A DNA stretch of 41,689 bases from Candidatus Omnitrophota bacterium (GTDB lineage Bacteria; Omnitrophota; Gorgyraeia; Zapsychrales; Fredricksoniimonadaceae): the NCBI GenBank assembly GCA_021731625.1, contig JAKFXC010000007.1:1-41689 (forward strand). Reading direction: 5' to 3'. Both the position numbers and the translations under genes were made by a program. The notes under the pieces are model-generated. The model saw only the letters and a list, made by a program, of their open reading frames with translations, did no database searches and was not told the origin of the DNA. Of this stretch, positions 1 to 8,370 are shown in pieces (within the stretch, counting starts at the first letter, position 1; each line of letters opens with the position of its first letter).

Positions 1-2
1 TG

Positions 3-512
3 ATTGCCGACAATGTGAAGAATGTGCCGGTACCTCCTCCGGGTACAAAAGCCGTAGAGACTAAGACCCTGGGGCAGTATGTTCAGAATCGCCTGGGTAG
101 TGGTCGTTGGGGTTTTTGGGAAGAAGCCCTTACCATTATCCATCACTACCCCATATGGGGCTCAGGATTAAATACCTATTCCCAGATGGGCCACCGGTAC
201 AAAATCACTTGGGGCGGCTACCCCCACAATTCCTATTTGCAATTGACCGCGGAACTGGGGTTTTTCGGATTGGCCACGTTTTTGTGGATGGTGGGGACGG
301 TGTTTAAGATGGCCATGACCGGGAGCAAACGCCTGCCGTCGGGATATGCCAGAGCCGTGCTCATCGGGACCATGTGCGGCTTGCTGGCATTTTTATGCCA
401 GAGTTTTTTTGATACGACCTTTTATTCGGTGCAGCTATCGGTGCTGATGTGGCTGATGTTTGGCTTGATTGTGGCAGTCTATGGTATGGCGGCGAAAACT
501 AAAAATTGCTAA
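3..512 (+). CDS. O-antigen ligase / Wzy-like family protein, C-terminal part (5' truncated by window edge)
   Basis: Frame is open to the window start; WGFWEEALTIIHHYPIWGSGLNTYSQMGHRYKITWGGYPHNSYLQLTAELGFFGL matches the O-antigen ligase C-terminal signature (G.G...Y......H N.YL....E.G..G), followed by TM helices. Confidence 0.8.
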   Translation: MADNVKNVPVPPPGTKAVETKTLGQYVQNRLGSGRWGFWEEALTIIHHYPIWGSGLNTYSQMGHRYKITWGGYPHNSYLQLTAELGFFGLATFLWMVGTVFKMAMTGSKRLPSGYARAVLIGTMCGLLAFLCQSFFDTTFYSVQLSVLMWLMFGLIVAVYGMAAKTKNC

Positions 513-524
513 CGGGCGGGGACT

Positions 525-1736
525 ATGCATAAAAAGACCATTAAGGATGTGGATGTTAAGGGCAAGCGGGTCATGGTGCGGGTGGATTTTAACGTGCCGC
601 TTGAACATGGGCAGATCACCGATGATCGACGCATCCGGGCGGCCTTGCCGACGGTGCAGTACGCGTTAAGGCAGGGCGCTTCCAAGGTGATTCTCATGAG
701 CCATTTGGGACGGCCTAAAGGCGCACCGCTTGGCGCCCCAATCGGTGCGGGTTTTGAGCCGGAGTTTAGTTTAAAACCGGTGGCGCAGCACCTGGAGCCG
801 TTGCTGAAAGAGAAACTTTTATTTTTAGATGATTGCGTGGGATCGGCGGTGCAGGCAGCGGTCGCCAAATCCAGCCAGCGGGTCATACTTCTCGAGAATT
901 TGCGCTTTCATAAGGCAGAGGAAAAAAATGATCCGGTCTTTGCCAAAGACTTGGCTTCGCTGGCGGACATTTATGTCAATGATGCGTTCGGCACCGCGCA
1001 CCGGGCCCATGCTTCGACCGCCGGCATCACCAGATATTTGCCGTCGGTGGCTGGGTTCTTGATTGACAAGGAACTGGAATACTTGGGCAATGCCATCAAT
1101 AACCCAAAGCGGCCGCTGGCCGTCATCTTAGGCGGGGCCAAGGTCTCGGACAAAATCGAGCTGATTAAAAATTTGGTCCCCAAAGTCAATGCCATCGTCA
1201 TCGGCGGAGGCATGGCTTATACATTCTTGAAGGCCCAGGGCATCAACGTGGGAAATTCCAAATTGGAAAAAGACAAGGTGGAGACGGCCCGGGAGTTATT
1301 GGAGCAGGCCAAAGCAGCCGGCGTGGAAATGGTCTTGACCATTGATTTTGTGATCACCAAGAGTTTTGACAGCGACGACTGTAAAATCTCTGACACCATC
1401 CCCGACGGATGGGAAAGTTTGGACATCGGCCCCAAGACCATTGAGCTGTATAAAAAGGTTTTGGCCAAGTCCAAGACGGTGGTATGGAACGGGCCGCTGG
1501 GGGTTTTCGAGCGCGACGCGTATGCCAACGGCACCCGGGTGATCGCGGAGTATTTGGCGACGCTGTTTGCCAAGGGAGTGACCGTCATTGTGGGGGGCGG
1601 CGATTCCGCAGCCGCGGTGGCTAAATTTGGCTTGGAAGAGAAGATGACGCACATCTCCACCGGCGGCGGCGCGTCATTGGAATTTTTAGAAGGTAAGGAA
1701 TTGCCAGGCATTGCGGCACTTAACAATAGGGGATGA
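525..1736 (+). CDS. pgk: Phosphoglycerate kinase
   Basis: [85 protein letters not shown]. Confidence 0.98.
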   Translation: MHKKTIKDVDVKGKRVMVRVDFNVPLEHGQITDDRRIRAALPTVQYALRQGASKVILMSHLGRPKGAPLGAPIGAGFEPEFSLKPVAQHLEPLLKEKLLFLDDCVGSAVQAAVAKSSQRVILLENLRFHKAEEKNDPVFAKDLASLADIYVNDAFGTAHRAHASTAGITRYLPSVAGFLIDKELEYLGNAINNPKRPLAVILGGAKVSDKIELIKNLVPKVNAIVIGGGMAYTFLKAQGINVGNSKLEKDKVETARELLEQAKAAGVEMVLTIDFVITKSFDSDDCKISDTIPDGWESLDIGPKTIELYKKVLAKSKTVVWNGPLGVFERDAYANGTRVIAEYLATLFAKGVTVIVGGGDSAAAVAKFGLEEKMTHISTGGGASLEFLEGKELPGIAALNNRG

Positions 1737-1911
1737 CTAAAGTTAAGATCTTTGGTATTACTTTAGCGGCTCCGGTGGCCTTTGTCCGCCAATCTTCTCT
1801 AGATTTTTAGAAACGCAACGCCCCTTCGGGGCTGTGTTTCAGAATCGGTGACGTTGATTGGCGGGGCCACAGTCGCCTTTAAAGTAATACCAAAGCTCTT
1901 AACTTTAGTCA
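1734..1911. repeat. 178-bp near-continuous palindrome (imperfect inverted repeat) filling the pgk-tpiA gap
   Basis: Left arm TGACTAAAGTTAAGATCTTTGGTATTACTTTA...GTGGCC...CCGCCAATC; right arm GATTGGCGGGGCCAC...TAAAGTAATACCAAAGCTCTTAACTTTAGTCA; inner stem GAAACGCAACGCCCC-TTCG-GGGCTGTGTTTC. Confidence 0.9.
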
Positions 1912-1918
1912 CACATAT

Positions 1919-2677
1919 ATGCGTATACCGATTATTGCAGGCAACTGGAAACTCAACAAAACTTCCCGAGAAGCGCTGGTGCTGGTGGAAGAGCTTAAAC
2001 GGGAGGTGGTGGATGTCGGTGGGGTGGACATTGTGGTCTGCCCGCCGTTTACCGCCCTCGAGACGGTCAGCGACGCCATCACCGAAACGAACATCATGCT
2101 GGGCGCGCAAAATGTGTATTGGGCTGACAACGGGGCGTTTACCGGCGAGATTTCGGCCCCCATGCTCAAGGATTTGGGCGTGCAATACGTCATCATCGGG
2201 CATTCCGAACGCCGCCAATTTTTCGGTGAGACCAATGAAACGGTCAATAAACGTTTGCGGGCGGCACTCAAACATGGGTTAACGCCCATCGTGTGCGTGG
2301 GGGAAAATTTAAGCGAACGCGAAGCCAACCAGACGTTTGAGGTCATCCGCAATCATTGCCAAGGTTCACTGGCGGGCCTGAGCGCGGTGGAGTTGGGCGG
2401 CATGGTGCTCGCCTATGAACCGGTGTGGGCGATCGGCACTGGCAAAACCGCCGCCCCGGCGCAGGCTCAGGAAGTGCATGCGTTCATCCGAGGGCTGCTT
2501 AAAAAAATGTTCGGCGAAGCGGCCGCGCAAGAGACCCGCATCCAATACGGCGGCAGCGTGACGCCGGAGAACATCGCGGCATTGATTGGCGAGGCAGACA
2601 TCGATGGGGCATTGGTGGGTGGGGCAAGTTTAAAAGTGCCGTCATTTGCGGCGATTATCAAGGCAGCTAAAAAGTAG
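1919..2677 (+). CDS. tpiA: Triosephosphate isomerase
   Basis: IAGNWKLNKT, VIIGHSERRQFFGET, LAYEPVWAIGTGKTA, RIQYGGSVTPENIA, GALVGGASLK. Confidence 0.98.
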   Translation: MRIPIIAGNWKLNKTSREALVLVEELKREVVDVGGVDIVVCPPFTALETVSDAITETNIMLGAQNVYWADNGAFTGEISAPMLKDLGVQYVIIGHSERRQFFGETNETVNKRLRAALKHGLTPIVCVGENLSEREANQTFEVIRNHCQGSLAGLSAVELGGMVLAYEPVWAIGTGKTAAPAQAQEVHAFIRGLLKKMFGEAAAQETRIQYGGSVTPENIAALIGEADIDGALVGGASLKVPSFAAIIKAAKK

Positions 2678-2685
2678 GGTCAACG

Positions 2686-2714
2686 CCCTATTTAATAGGG
2701 GGCAGGCCCCTATT
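2686..2714 (+). promoter_or_regulatory. Two overlapping, mutually exclusive hairpins in the tpiA-secG leader
   Basis: CCCTATT(2686-2692) / AATAGGG(G)(2694-2701) / CCCCTATT(2707-2714): the central arm can pair with either flank; SD AAGGAG follows. Confidence 0.5.
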
Positions 2715-2728
2715 TACAAGGAGAGTTT

Positions 2729-3109
2729 ATGGGATTTGTTTTATTTATTCACATTTTGGTGTGCATTTTGCTGGTCATAACCATTCTGATGCAGGCGGGT
2801 AAGGGCGGTGGCCTGGCGGAGAGTTTTGCTTCGGCAGAGAGCATGTTCGGCACCCAAACCAATGCCTTTATGGTGCGCACCTCCACCATTCTGGCGGCGA
2901 TTTTTCTGCTGACATCGCTCACCCTGGCCATACAGGGGGCCAAGGCCGATAAATCGTTGATGAGCAATTCAAAGATGTTGCCTAAAGTCCAAACCAACGC
3001 GCTCGTCGAAGGACAACCGGAAGTGTCCATCAAAATCGAGGCGCCCAAACCGATGGATTTGCCCGGCGCGGGAGAACAGGCTCCGCCCATTGTTAATGCG
3101 GCCCCCTAA
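2729..3109 (+). CDS. secG: Preprotein translocase subunit SecG
   Basis: Two TM helices with ILMQAGKGGGLAESFASAESMFGTQTNAFMVRTSTILA; SD AAGGAGAG upstream. Confidence 0.93.
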   Translation: MGFVLFIHILVCILLVITILMQAGKGGGLAESFASAESMFGTQTNAFMVRTSTILAAIFLLTSLTLAIQGAKADKSLMSNSKMLPKVQTNALVEGQPEVSIKIEAPKPMDLPGAGEQAPPIVNAAP

Positions 3110-4826
3110 TTTTTGGATGTTGTGTTACGCCGCACTGCTGTCCTTGCCCTCGGCCTTGGCAGAGGGTAAGGACCCTGCGGCCGGCCGACACGAAGGCCAA
3201 ATTGTCATTTCCGTTTCTTCCGACCCCAAGACCTTCAATGATGTGGTGGCCAGCGAAACCAGCTCCACCGCGGTCACCAACCTGCTCTTCGAAGGCCTGA
3301 CCACCTCAGACCCTGTGACCCTTCAAGTCGTCCCGCAGTTGGCCGAGCGTTGGGAAGTTTCCGACGACGGCTTGCAATGGGTCTTCCACTTGCGCCGCAA
3401 TGTCAAATTCTTCGACGGCAAGCCCTTGACGGCGGAGGATGTGGTCTTTACCTTCAACGACATCATTTACAACCCGAAAATCCCTTCCTCGGCCCGGGAC
3501 ATCTTCACCGTGGAAGGCAAAATGTTTAAGGTCGAGGCCCTGGACGCCTTCACCGTGCGTTTCACCTTGCCGGTCAAGTTTGCGCCGTTTTTGCGCGGCA
3601 TGAGCCAGCCGATTTTTCCTAAACACAGACTGCAGTCGGCGGTGCGCGAGGGCAAGTTTGCGTTCACTTGGGGGATCAACACCCCTCCTAGGGAGATCAT
3701 CGGCACCGGTCCTTTCTATCTGGCAGAATACCGGCCGGGCGAAAAACTGGTGTTTAAGCGCAACCCTTTGTATTGGAAAAAATCCCCCGACGGAGAGCCA
3801 CTGCCGTATCTAAGTAAAGTTGTGTTTATGATCATCCAGGACCAGGATGCGGCCCTGCTCAAATTTATCGACGGGGAGTTGGATTACATTGCGGTGCGCG
3901 GCACCGACTTTCCTCTGCTTAAACCCCAGGAGCGGAAGAAGAATTTTAAAATTTACGATGCCGGCCCGGATTTTGGCAGCAATTTTTTGGCTTTTAACGT
4001 CAACCCCCGGGCCAATCCCGAAACTAAAAAACCATTCCTGGACCCCATCAAGCGGTCCTGGTTTAGCAATGTGAATTTCCGACGGGCAGTGGCCCATGCC
4101 GTGGACAAGGCGAAAATCATTGAGATCGCCTCCAACGGGTTCGGCTATCCCCAACATGGCCCCATGAGCCCCAGCAGCGGGTTTTTTTATAATCCGCATG
4201 TCTCTCATTATGCCTACGACCTGGCAGCGGCCCGGGCGCTGCTTAACAAAGAAGGGTTTAGCGATCGCACTGGCGACGGGATCCTGGAAGACGCCCAAGG
4301 CCATCCGGTGGAGTTTAACCTGATCACCAATTCCGCCGGGACGTCCGGCGGCGGGCGTGAACAAATGGCGGGCATGATCCGGGCTGACCTGGAACAATTG
4401 GGCCTGAAGGTCAATTTCCAGACCCTTGAATTTAACACCCTGGTTTCCAAATTGACGTCAACCTTTGAGTGGGACGCGGTGATTCTGGGTTTGACCGGCG
4501 GGGTGGAGCCGCATTTCGGGCAGAATGTGTGGGTCTCCTCGGGGCAGTTGCATATGTGGAACCCCCGGCAGGAGTCCCCGGCGACCTCCTGGGAGAAACG
4601 CCTGGACGAAATTTTCACCCAGGGCGTGCAGGAATTGGACGAGCACAAGCGCAAGCTGCTCTACGACGAGTATCAGCAGATCGCCGCCGCCGAGGTGCCG
4701 GTGATTTACACCGTGCTGGGCGCGGACCTGTACGCCGTCCGTCAGAAATTCGGCAATTTAAAACCCACCGCGTATGGCGGCGCCTTTCACAACCTGGAAG
4801 AGATTTACCTTTTAAGGGACAAATAA
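3096..4826 (+). CDS. ABC transporter substrate-binding protein, oligopeptide type (SBP family 5)
   Basis: Signal-like N-terminus; ISVSSDPKTFNDV...LFEGLTTSDP...VPQLAERWEVSDDGLQWVFHLRRNVKFFDGKPLTAEDVVFTFN is typical of SBP_bac_5; start uncertain (3090-3117). Confidence 0.93.
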   Translation: MRPPNFWMLCYAALLSLPSALAEGKDPAAGRHEGQIVISVSSDPKTFNDVVASETSSTAVTNLLFEGLTTSDPVTLQVVPQLAERWEVSDDGLQWVFHLRRNVKFFDGKPLTAEDVVFTFNDIIYNPKIPSSARDIFTVEGKMFKVEALDAFTVRFTLPVKFAPFLRGMSQPIFPKHRLQSAVREGKFAFTWGINTPPREIIGTGPFYLAEYRPGEKLVFKRNPLYWKKSPDGEPLPYLSKVVFMIIQDQDAALLKFIDGELDYIAVRGTDFPLLKPQERKKNFKIYDAGPDFGSNFLAFNVNPRANPETKKPFLDPIKRSWFSNVNFRRAVAHAVDKAKIIEIASNGFGYPQHGPMSPSSGFFYNPHVSHYAYDLAAARALLNKEGFSDRTGDGILEDAQGHPVEFNLITNSAGTSGGGREQMAGMIRADLEQLGLKVNFQTLEFNTLVSKLTSTFEWDAVILGLTGGVEPHFGQNVWVSSGQLHMWNPRQESPATSWEKRLDEIFTQGVQELDEHKRKLLYDEYQQIAAAEVPVIYTVLGADLYAVRQKFGNLKPTAYGGAFHNLEEIYLLRDK

Positions 4827-4841
4827 GAGACAAGTCATTCT

Positions 4842-5816
4842 ATGGCATGGCATTTATTTAAACGGCTGGTGGTGTCGCTCCTGCTCCTGTTGGCAATGAG
4901 CTACATCACATTTTTTTTGGTGCACGCGACCCCGGGGAATTTTTTTGACAGTTTGAAACTCAACCCGCAAATCTCCGCCGAGACCATTGAACGGTATGAA
5001 CGCTTGTACCATTTGAAGGACCCGGTGCTGGTGCAGTACGGCCATTGGCTGCTCAATGTTTTTCAGGGCGAATTTGGATATTCCTTTTATTACAATGTGC
5101 CGGTCATGGACATAATCCTGCCGCGGTTGGGCAATACCTTCATCTTATCCCTGGTGGCCTTGTTACTCACGTGGGGGGTGGCCATTCCGCTGGGGGTATG
5201 GGCGGCCTTGCGGCATGGTTCGCTCGTCGATAAAGTATTAAGCGGTCTGTCGTTTGCGGCCTACTCCATGCCTTCGTTTTTTCTGGCCATGCTTTTTTTA
5301 TTTGCGGCCAGCCATTTCGGGGTCTTGCCCTTGGGAGGGATCCGCAGCCCGGGTTATGAGGACCTTTCACTCATCGGCAAATGGATGGACGTGGCCAAAC
5401 ATTTGGTGATCCCGGGCGTGGTGTTGGCGTTGGCGTCCATGCCCGGGTTGCAGCGTTTGATGCGCAGCAGCATGCTGGCCCAGCTGGGCCAGCAATACGT
5501 TCTGGCCTGCCGGGCCAAGGGGCTGCCTGAGCGCCAGGTCATTTATCGGCACGTGTTGCGCAATGCGTTTAATCCCATGGTGACCTTGCTCGGTTACGAA
5601 TTTGCGTCGCTGCTCAGCGGCGCCGCCTTCGTCGAGATTGTGTGTTCGTGGCCGGGGCTGGGCAGTTTGATGCTGACCGCGGTGCGTTCCAAAGACGTTT
5701 ACGTGGTCATGGCCAGCATGCTCATGGGCGGGGTTTTGCTCTTGCTGGGAAATTTATTGGCGGACTTTTTACTCCTCTGGGTCGATCCCAGGATCAGGAC
5801 TAATGGCCGAACCTAA
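4842..5816 (+). CDS. Oligopeptide-type ABC transporter permease (DppB/OppB-like)
   Basis: Six-TM BPD family; YITFFLVHATPGNFFDSL, QRLMRSSMLAQLGQQYVLACRAKGLPERQVIYRHVLRNAFNPMVT EAA loop. Confidence 0.93.
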   Translation: MAWHLFKRLVVSLLLLLAMSYITFFLVHATPGNFFDSLKLNPQISAETIERYERLYHLKDPVLVQYGHWLLNVFQGEFGYSFYYNVPVMDIILPRLGNTFILSLVALLLTWGVAIPLGVWAALRHGSLVDKVLSGLSFAAYSMPSFFLAMLFLFAASHFGVLPLGGIRSPGYEDLSLIGKWMDVAKHLVIPGVVLALASMPGLQRLMRSSMLAQLGQQYVLACRAKGLPERQVIYRHVLRNAFNPMVTLLGYEFASLLSGAAFVEIVCSWPGLGSLMLTAVRSKDVYVVMASMLMGGVLLLLGNLLADFLLLWVDPRIRTNGRT

Positions 5817-6864
5817 AGCACATATGCAGCGGGTGCTGCAATCCTTTTTCCGTCGGCGGACGGCGGTGTGGTGCTTTTGGGTGCTCATCACTCTGTATGC
5901 GGGGGCCTTGTTTGCACCGGTGCTAGCGCCCTATCACTACAGCGATGAGCAGCGGGAATATTCGTATTGCCCTCCGACACCGGTGGAATTTTTTGACCAG
6001 GGCAAGTTGCGCCGGCCTTTTGTATACGGCCGGAAATTGACTTTTGACGAGAACCACCGCCGGGTGTATGTGGTGCAGCCTGACAAAATATATCCGGTGC
6101 GTTTTTTGACCCAGGGGCGATTATTCACCGTCGACCATCCCGGCCGGATTTTTCTCTTGGGCGCCGACAGCCGGGGGAGGGACTTGTTGTCGCGCCTGAT
6201 TTATGGGGGGAGGATTTCCTTGTCGATTGGCTTGTTGGGTGCCTTGATTTCCCTGGTCCTGGGGATCATTGTCGGCAGCATTTCCGGCTATTACGCCGGG
6301 AGAGTCGACTATATCTTGATGCGCATTTGCGAAATGTTCATGCTGGTGCCCGGATTTTATCTTATGCTGGCCCTGCGCTCGGCCATGCCGGACAATTTTA
6401 ATTCCCTGCAGGTTTATTTGATGGTGGTGGGCATCCTGTCCATGATCGGGTGGGCATCCCTGGCGCGGGTCATCCGAGGCATGGCCTTGTCGCTGCGCGA
6501 GCGTGACTATGTGGCGGCGGCCAAGTTGCTCGGCCGCGGCGACGCCAACATTATCCTGCGGCATATTTTTCCACACACCCTCAATTATTCGCTGGTGGTG
6601 GTGATGCTGGCGATCCCGGGATATATTTTAGGCGAGGCGGGCTTAAGCGTGTTGGGGTTGGGCATCCAGGACCCGGTGCCGAGCTGGGGGAACTTGCTCT
6701 CCGACGCCATGGGTGTGGTGCACATTTACTTTGCCCCCTGGATTTTGGTGCCTGGGGTGATGATTTTTATAACGGTGGTCTGTTTCAACGTGGTAGGAGA
6801 CGCCCTGCGCGATGCCCTGGATCCGTCATCCTCATCCTCTGGACCGTTTCCAGATAACCCATAG
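5803..6864 (+). CDS. Oligopeptide-type ABC transporter permease (DppC/OppC-like)
   Basis: LGADSRGRDLLSRLIYGGRISLSIGLLGALISLVLGIIVGSISGYYAG; ARVIRGMALSLRERDYVAAAKLLGRGDANIILRHIFPH. Confidence 0.93.
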   Translation: MAEPKAHMQRVLQSFFRRRTAVWCFWVLITLYAGALFAPVLAPYHYSDEQREYSYCPPTPVEFFDQGKLRRPFVYGRKLTFDENHRRVYVVQPDKIYPVRFLTQGRLFTVDHPGRIFLLGADSRGRDLLSRLIYGGRISLSIGLLGALISLVLGIIVGSISGYYAGRVDYILMRICEMFMLVPGFYLMLALRSAMPDNFNSLQVYLMVVGILSMIGWASLARVIRGMALSLRERDYVAAAKLLGRGDANIILRHIFPHTLNYSLVVVMLAIPGYILGEAGLSVLGLGIQDPVPSWGNLLSDAMGVVHIYFAPWILVPGVMIFITVVCFNVVGDALRDALDPSSSSSGPFPDNP

Positions 6865-6878
6865 TGAGCTAACGAGAT

Positions 6879-7667
6879 ATGACAGAAGTGTCCCCCATAT
6901 TATCCATCCAGGACCTGTCCGTCCAAGTCGGCCGCACCAAGATCTTGGACCATGTGTCGCTGGATGTCACCCGCGGCAACATCGTGGGGGTCGTCGGCGG
7001 GTCCGGCAGCGGGAAGACCACGCTCGGTCTGTCCGTGCTCAACTTATTGCCTACCGCTCTGCGCATCGCGGGCGGCCGCATAATTTTCTCTGCCGGCGAA
7101 GACCCGCAGAATATTTTTGCCGCCTCGCCGGAACGCCTGCGCCGCCTGCGCGGGGGCGCCATCAGCATGGTGTTCCAGGAGCCGCTGTCCGCTTTTGACC
7201 CGCTCTTTACGATCGGCGCCCAGATCGACGAGACCCTGGCCGCCCACACGGAATTAACCCGTTTGGACCGTCGGGAGCGCATCATGCAGACCTTGATCCG
7301 CGTCGAAATCGATGATCCACAGCGCATTGCCGAAAGCTACCCGCATCAGTTAAGCGGGGGGCTCCGCCAGCGGGCCATGATCGCCCAGGCCATTGCTTGC
7401 GGCCCGTCGCTGATTATTGCCGATGAACCCACCAGCAGTTTGGATGTCACCATTCAGGCGCGGATCATGCGCCTCTTGCGCAAGCTCAATGAAGAGGAAC
7501 ACATGACCATTGTTGTGATTTCCCATGATTTAGGTCTGGTGGGCCATTTGGCCGACGAGATCGCCGTCATGTCCGAGGGGCGGATCATCGAATCCGGCAA
7601 CGCCGCCCAAATTTTAAGCCACCCCAAGCAGGCGTACACCAAAAAACTCCTGGAGGCCTTTCAATGA
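6879..7667 (+). CDS. Oligopeptide-type ABC transporter ATP-binding protein (DppD/OppD-like)
   Basis: Walker [10 protein letters not shown], signature LSGGLRQR, Walker [13 protein letters not shown]. Confidence 0.94.
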   Translation: MTEVSPILSIQDLSVQVGRTKILDHVSLDVTRGNIVGVVGGSGSGKTTLGLSVLNLLPTALRIAGGRIIFSAGEDPQNIFAASPERLRRLRGGAISMVFQEPLSAFDPLFTIGAQIDETLAAHTELTRLDRRERIMQTLIRVEIDDPQRIAESYPHQLSGGLRQRAMIAQAIACGPSLIIADEPTSSLDVTIQARIMRLLRKLNEEEHMTIVVISHDLGLVGHLADEIAVMSEGRIIESGNAAQILSHPKQAYTKKLLEAFQ

Positions 7668-8368
7668 TCTTGGACGCCCGCCATTTAAGAAAATCGTTTG
7701 GGCCCGTGGATGCCGTCGATGACGTTAGTTTTGCCCTGGCCCCGCAGCAAACCTTAAGCATCGTCGGCGAATCCGGCTGCGGCAAGACCACCCTAGCCAA
7801 AATCTTAGTCGGCCTATTGCGCCCGGATTCCGGCGAGGTCATCACCGAGGCCAAAATTCAAATGGTGTTTCAGGACCCCAACAACAGTCTGGACCCGCTG
7901 TATACGGTGCGCGGCATTTTAGGCGAAGTCTTCCATAAACATAAACCACCTCTGGTCCGTCGGGAAGAGCAGATGGCGGAGGTGCTGGTGTCGGTGGGCT
8001 TAAACCCCAGCGTCCTTAGCCGGTTCCCTCATGAATTTAGCGGCGGGGAGCGGCAACGCATTGCCATTGCCCGGGCCTTGTTGTCCCGTCCGCAAATCCT
8101 GGTGCTCGATGAAGTGACCTCGTCGCTGGATGTGTTGGTGCAAAAGCAGATTGTAGACCTCTTAACGCAACTTAAGTCGCACTACGGCCTCACGTATATT
8201 TTTATTTCGCACAATCTGCGTGTGGTGAAGCGTTTCTCTGATACAATAGGCGTGATGCACGAGGGAAAGATTGTCGAGATCGGCGGGGCCCGCCAGGTGT
8301 TTGCCCAGCCGGTTCATCCGTATACCCGCCAGCTGTTGTCGGCGGCGATGTCGTACGAAACCCAATAA
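7664..8368 (+). CDS. Oligopeptide-type ABC transporter ATP-binding protein (DppF/OppF-like)
   Basis: Walker A GESGCGKTT, FSGGERQRIAIARAL, LVLDEVTSSLD; ATGA overlap with upstream gene. Confidence 0.93.
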   Translation: MILDARHLRKSFGPVDAVDDVSFALAPQQTLSIVGESGCGKTTLAKILVGLLRPDSGEVITEAKIQMVFQDPNNSLDPLYTVRGILGEVFHKHKPPLVRREEQMAEVLVSVGLNPSVLSRFPHEFSGGERQRIAIARALLSRPQILVLDEVTSSLDVLVQKQIVDLLTQLKSHYGLTYIFISHNLRVVKRFSDTIGVMHEGKIVEIGGARQVFAQPVHPYTRQLLSAAMSYETQ

Positions 8369-8370
8369 TC

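Noticed and set aside
3810-4397. Long minus-strand ORFs opposite the substrate-binding protein gene (195 aa and others)
   Set aside because: Shadow ORFs in GC-rich coding sequence; no recognisable domain and fully overlapped by a convincing plus-strand gene.
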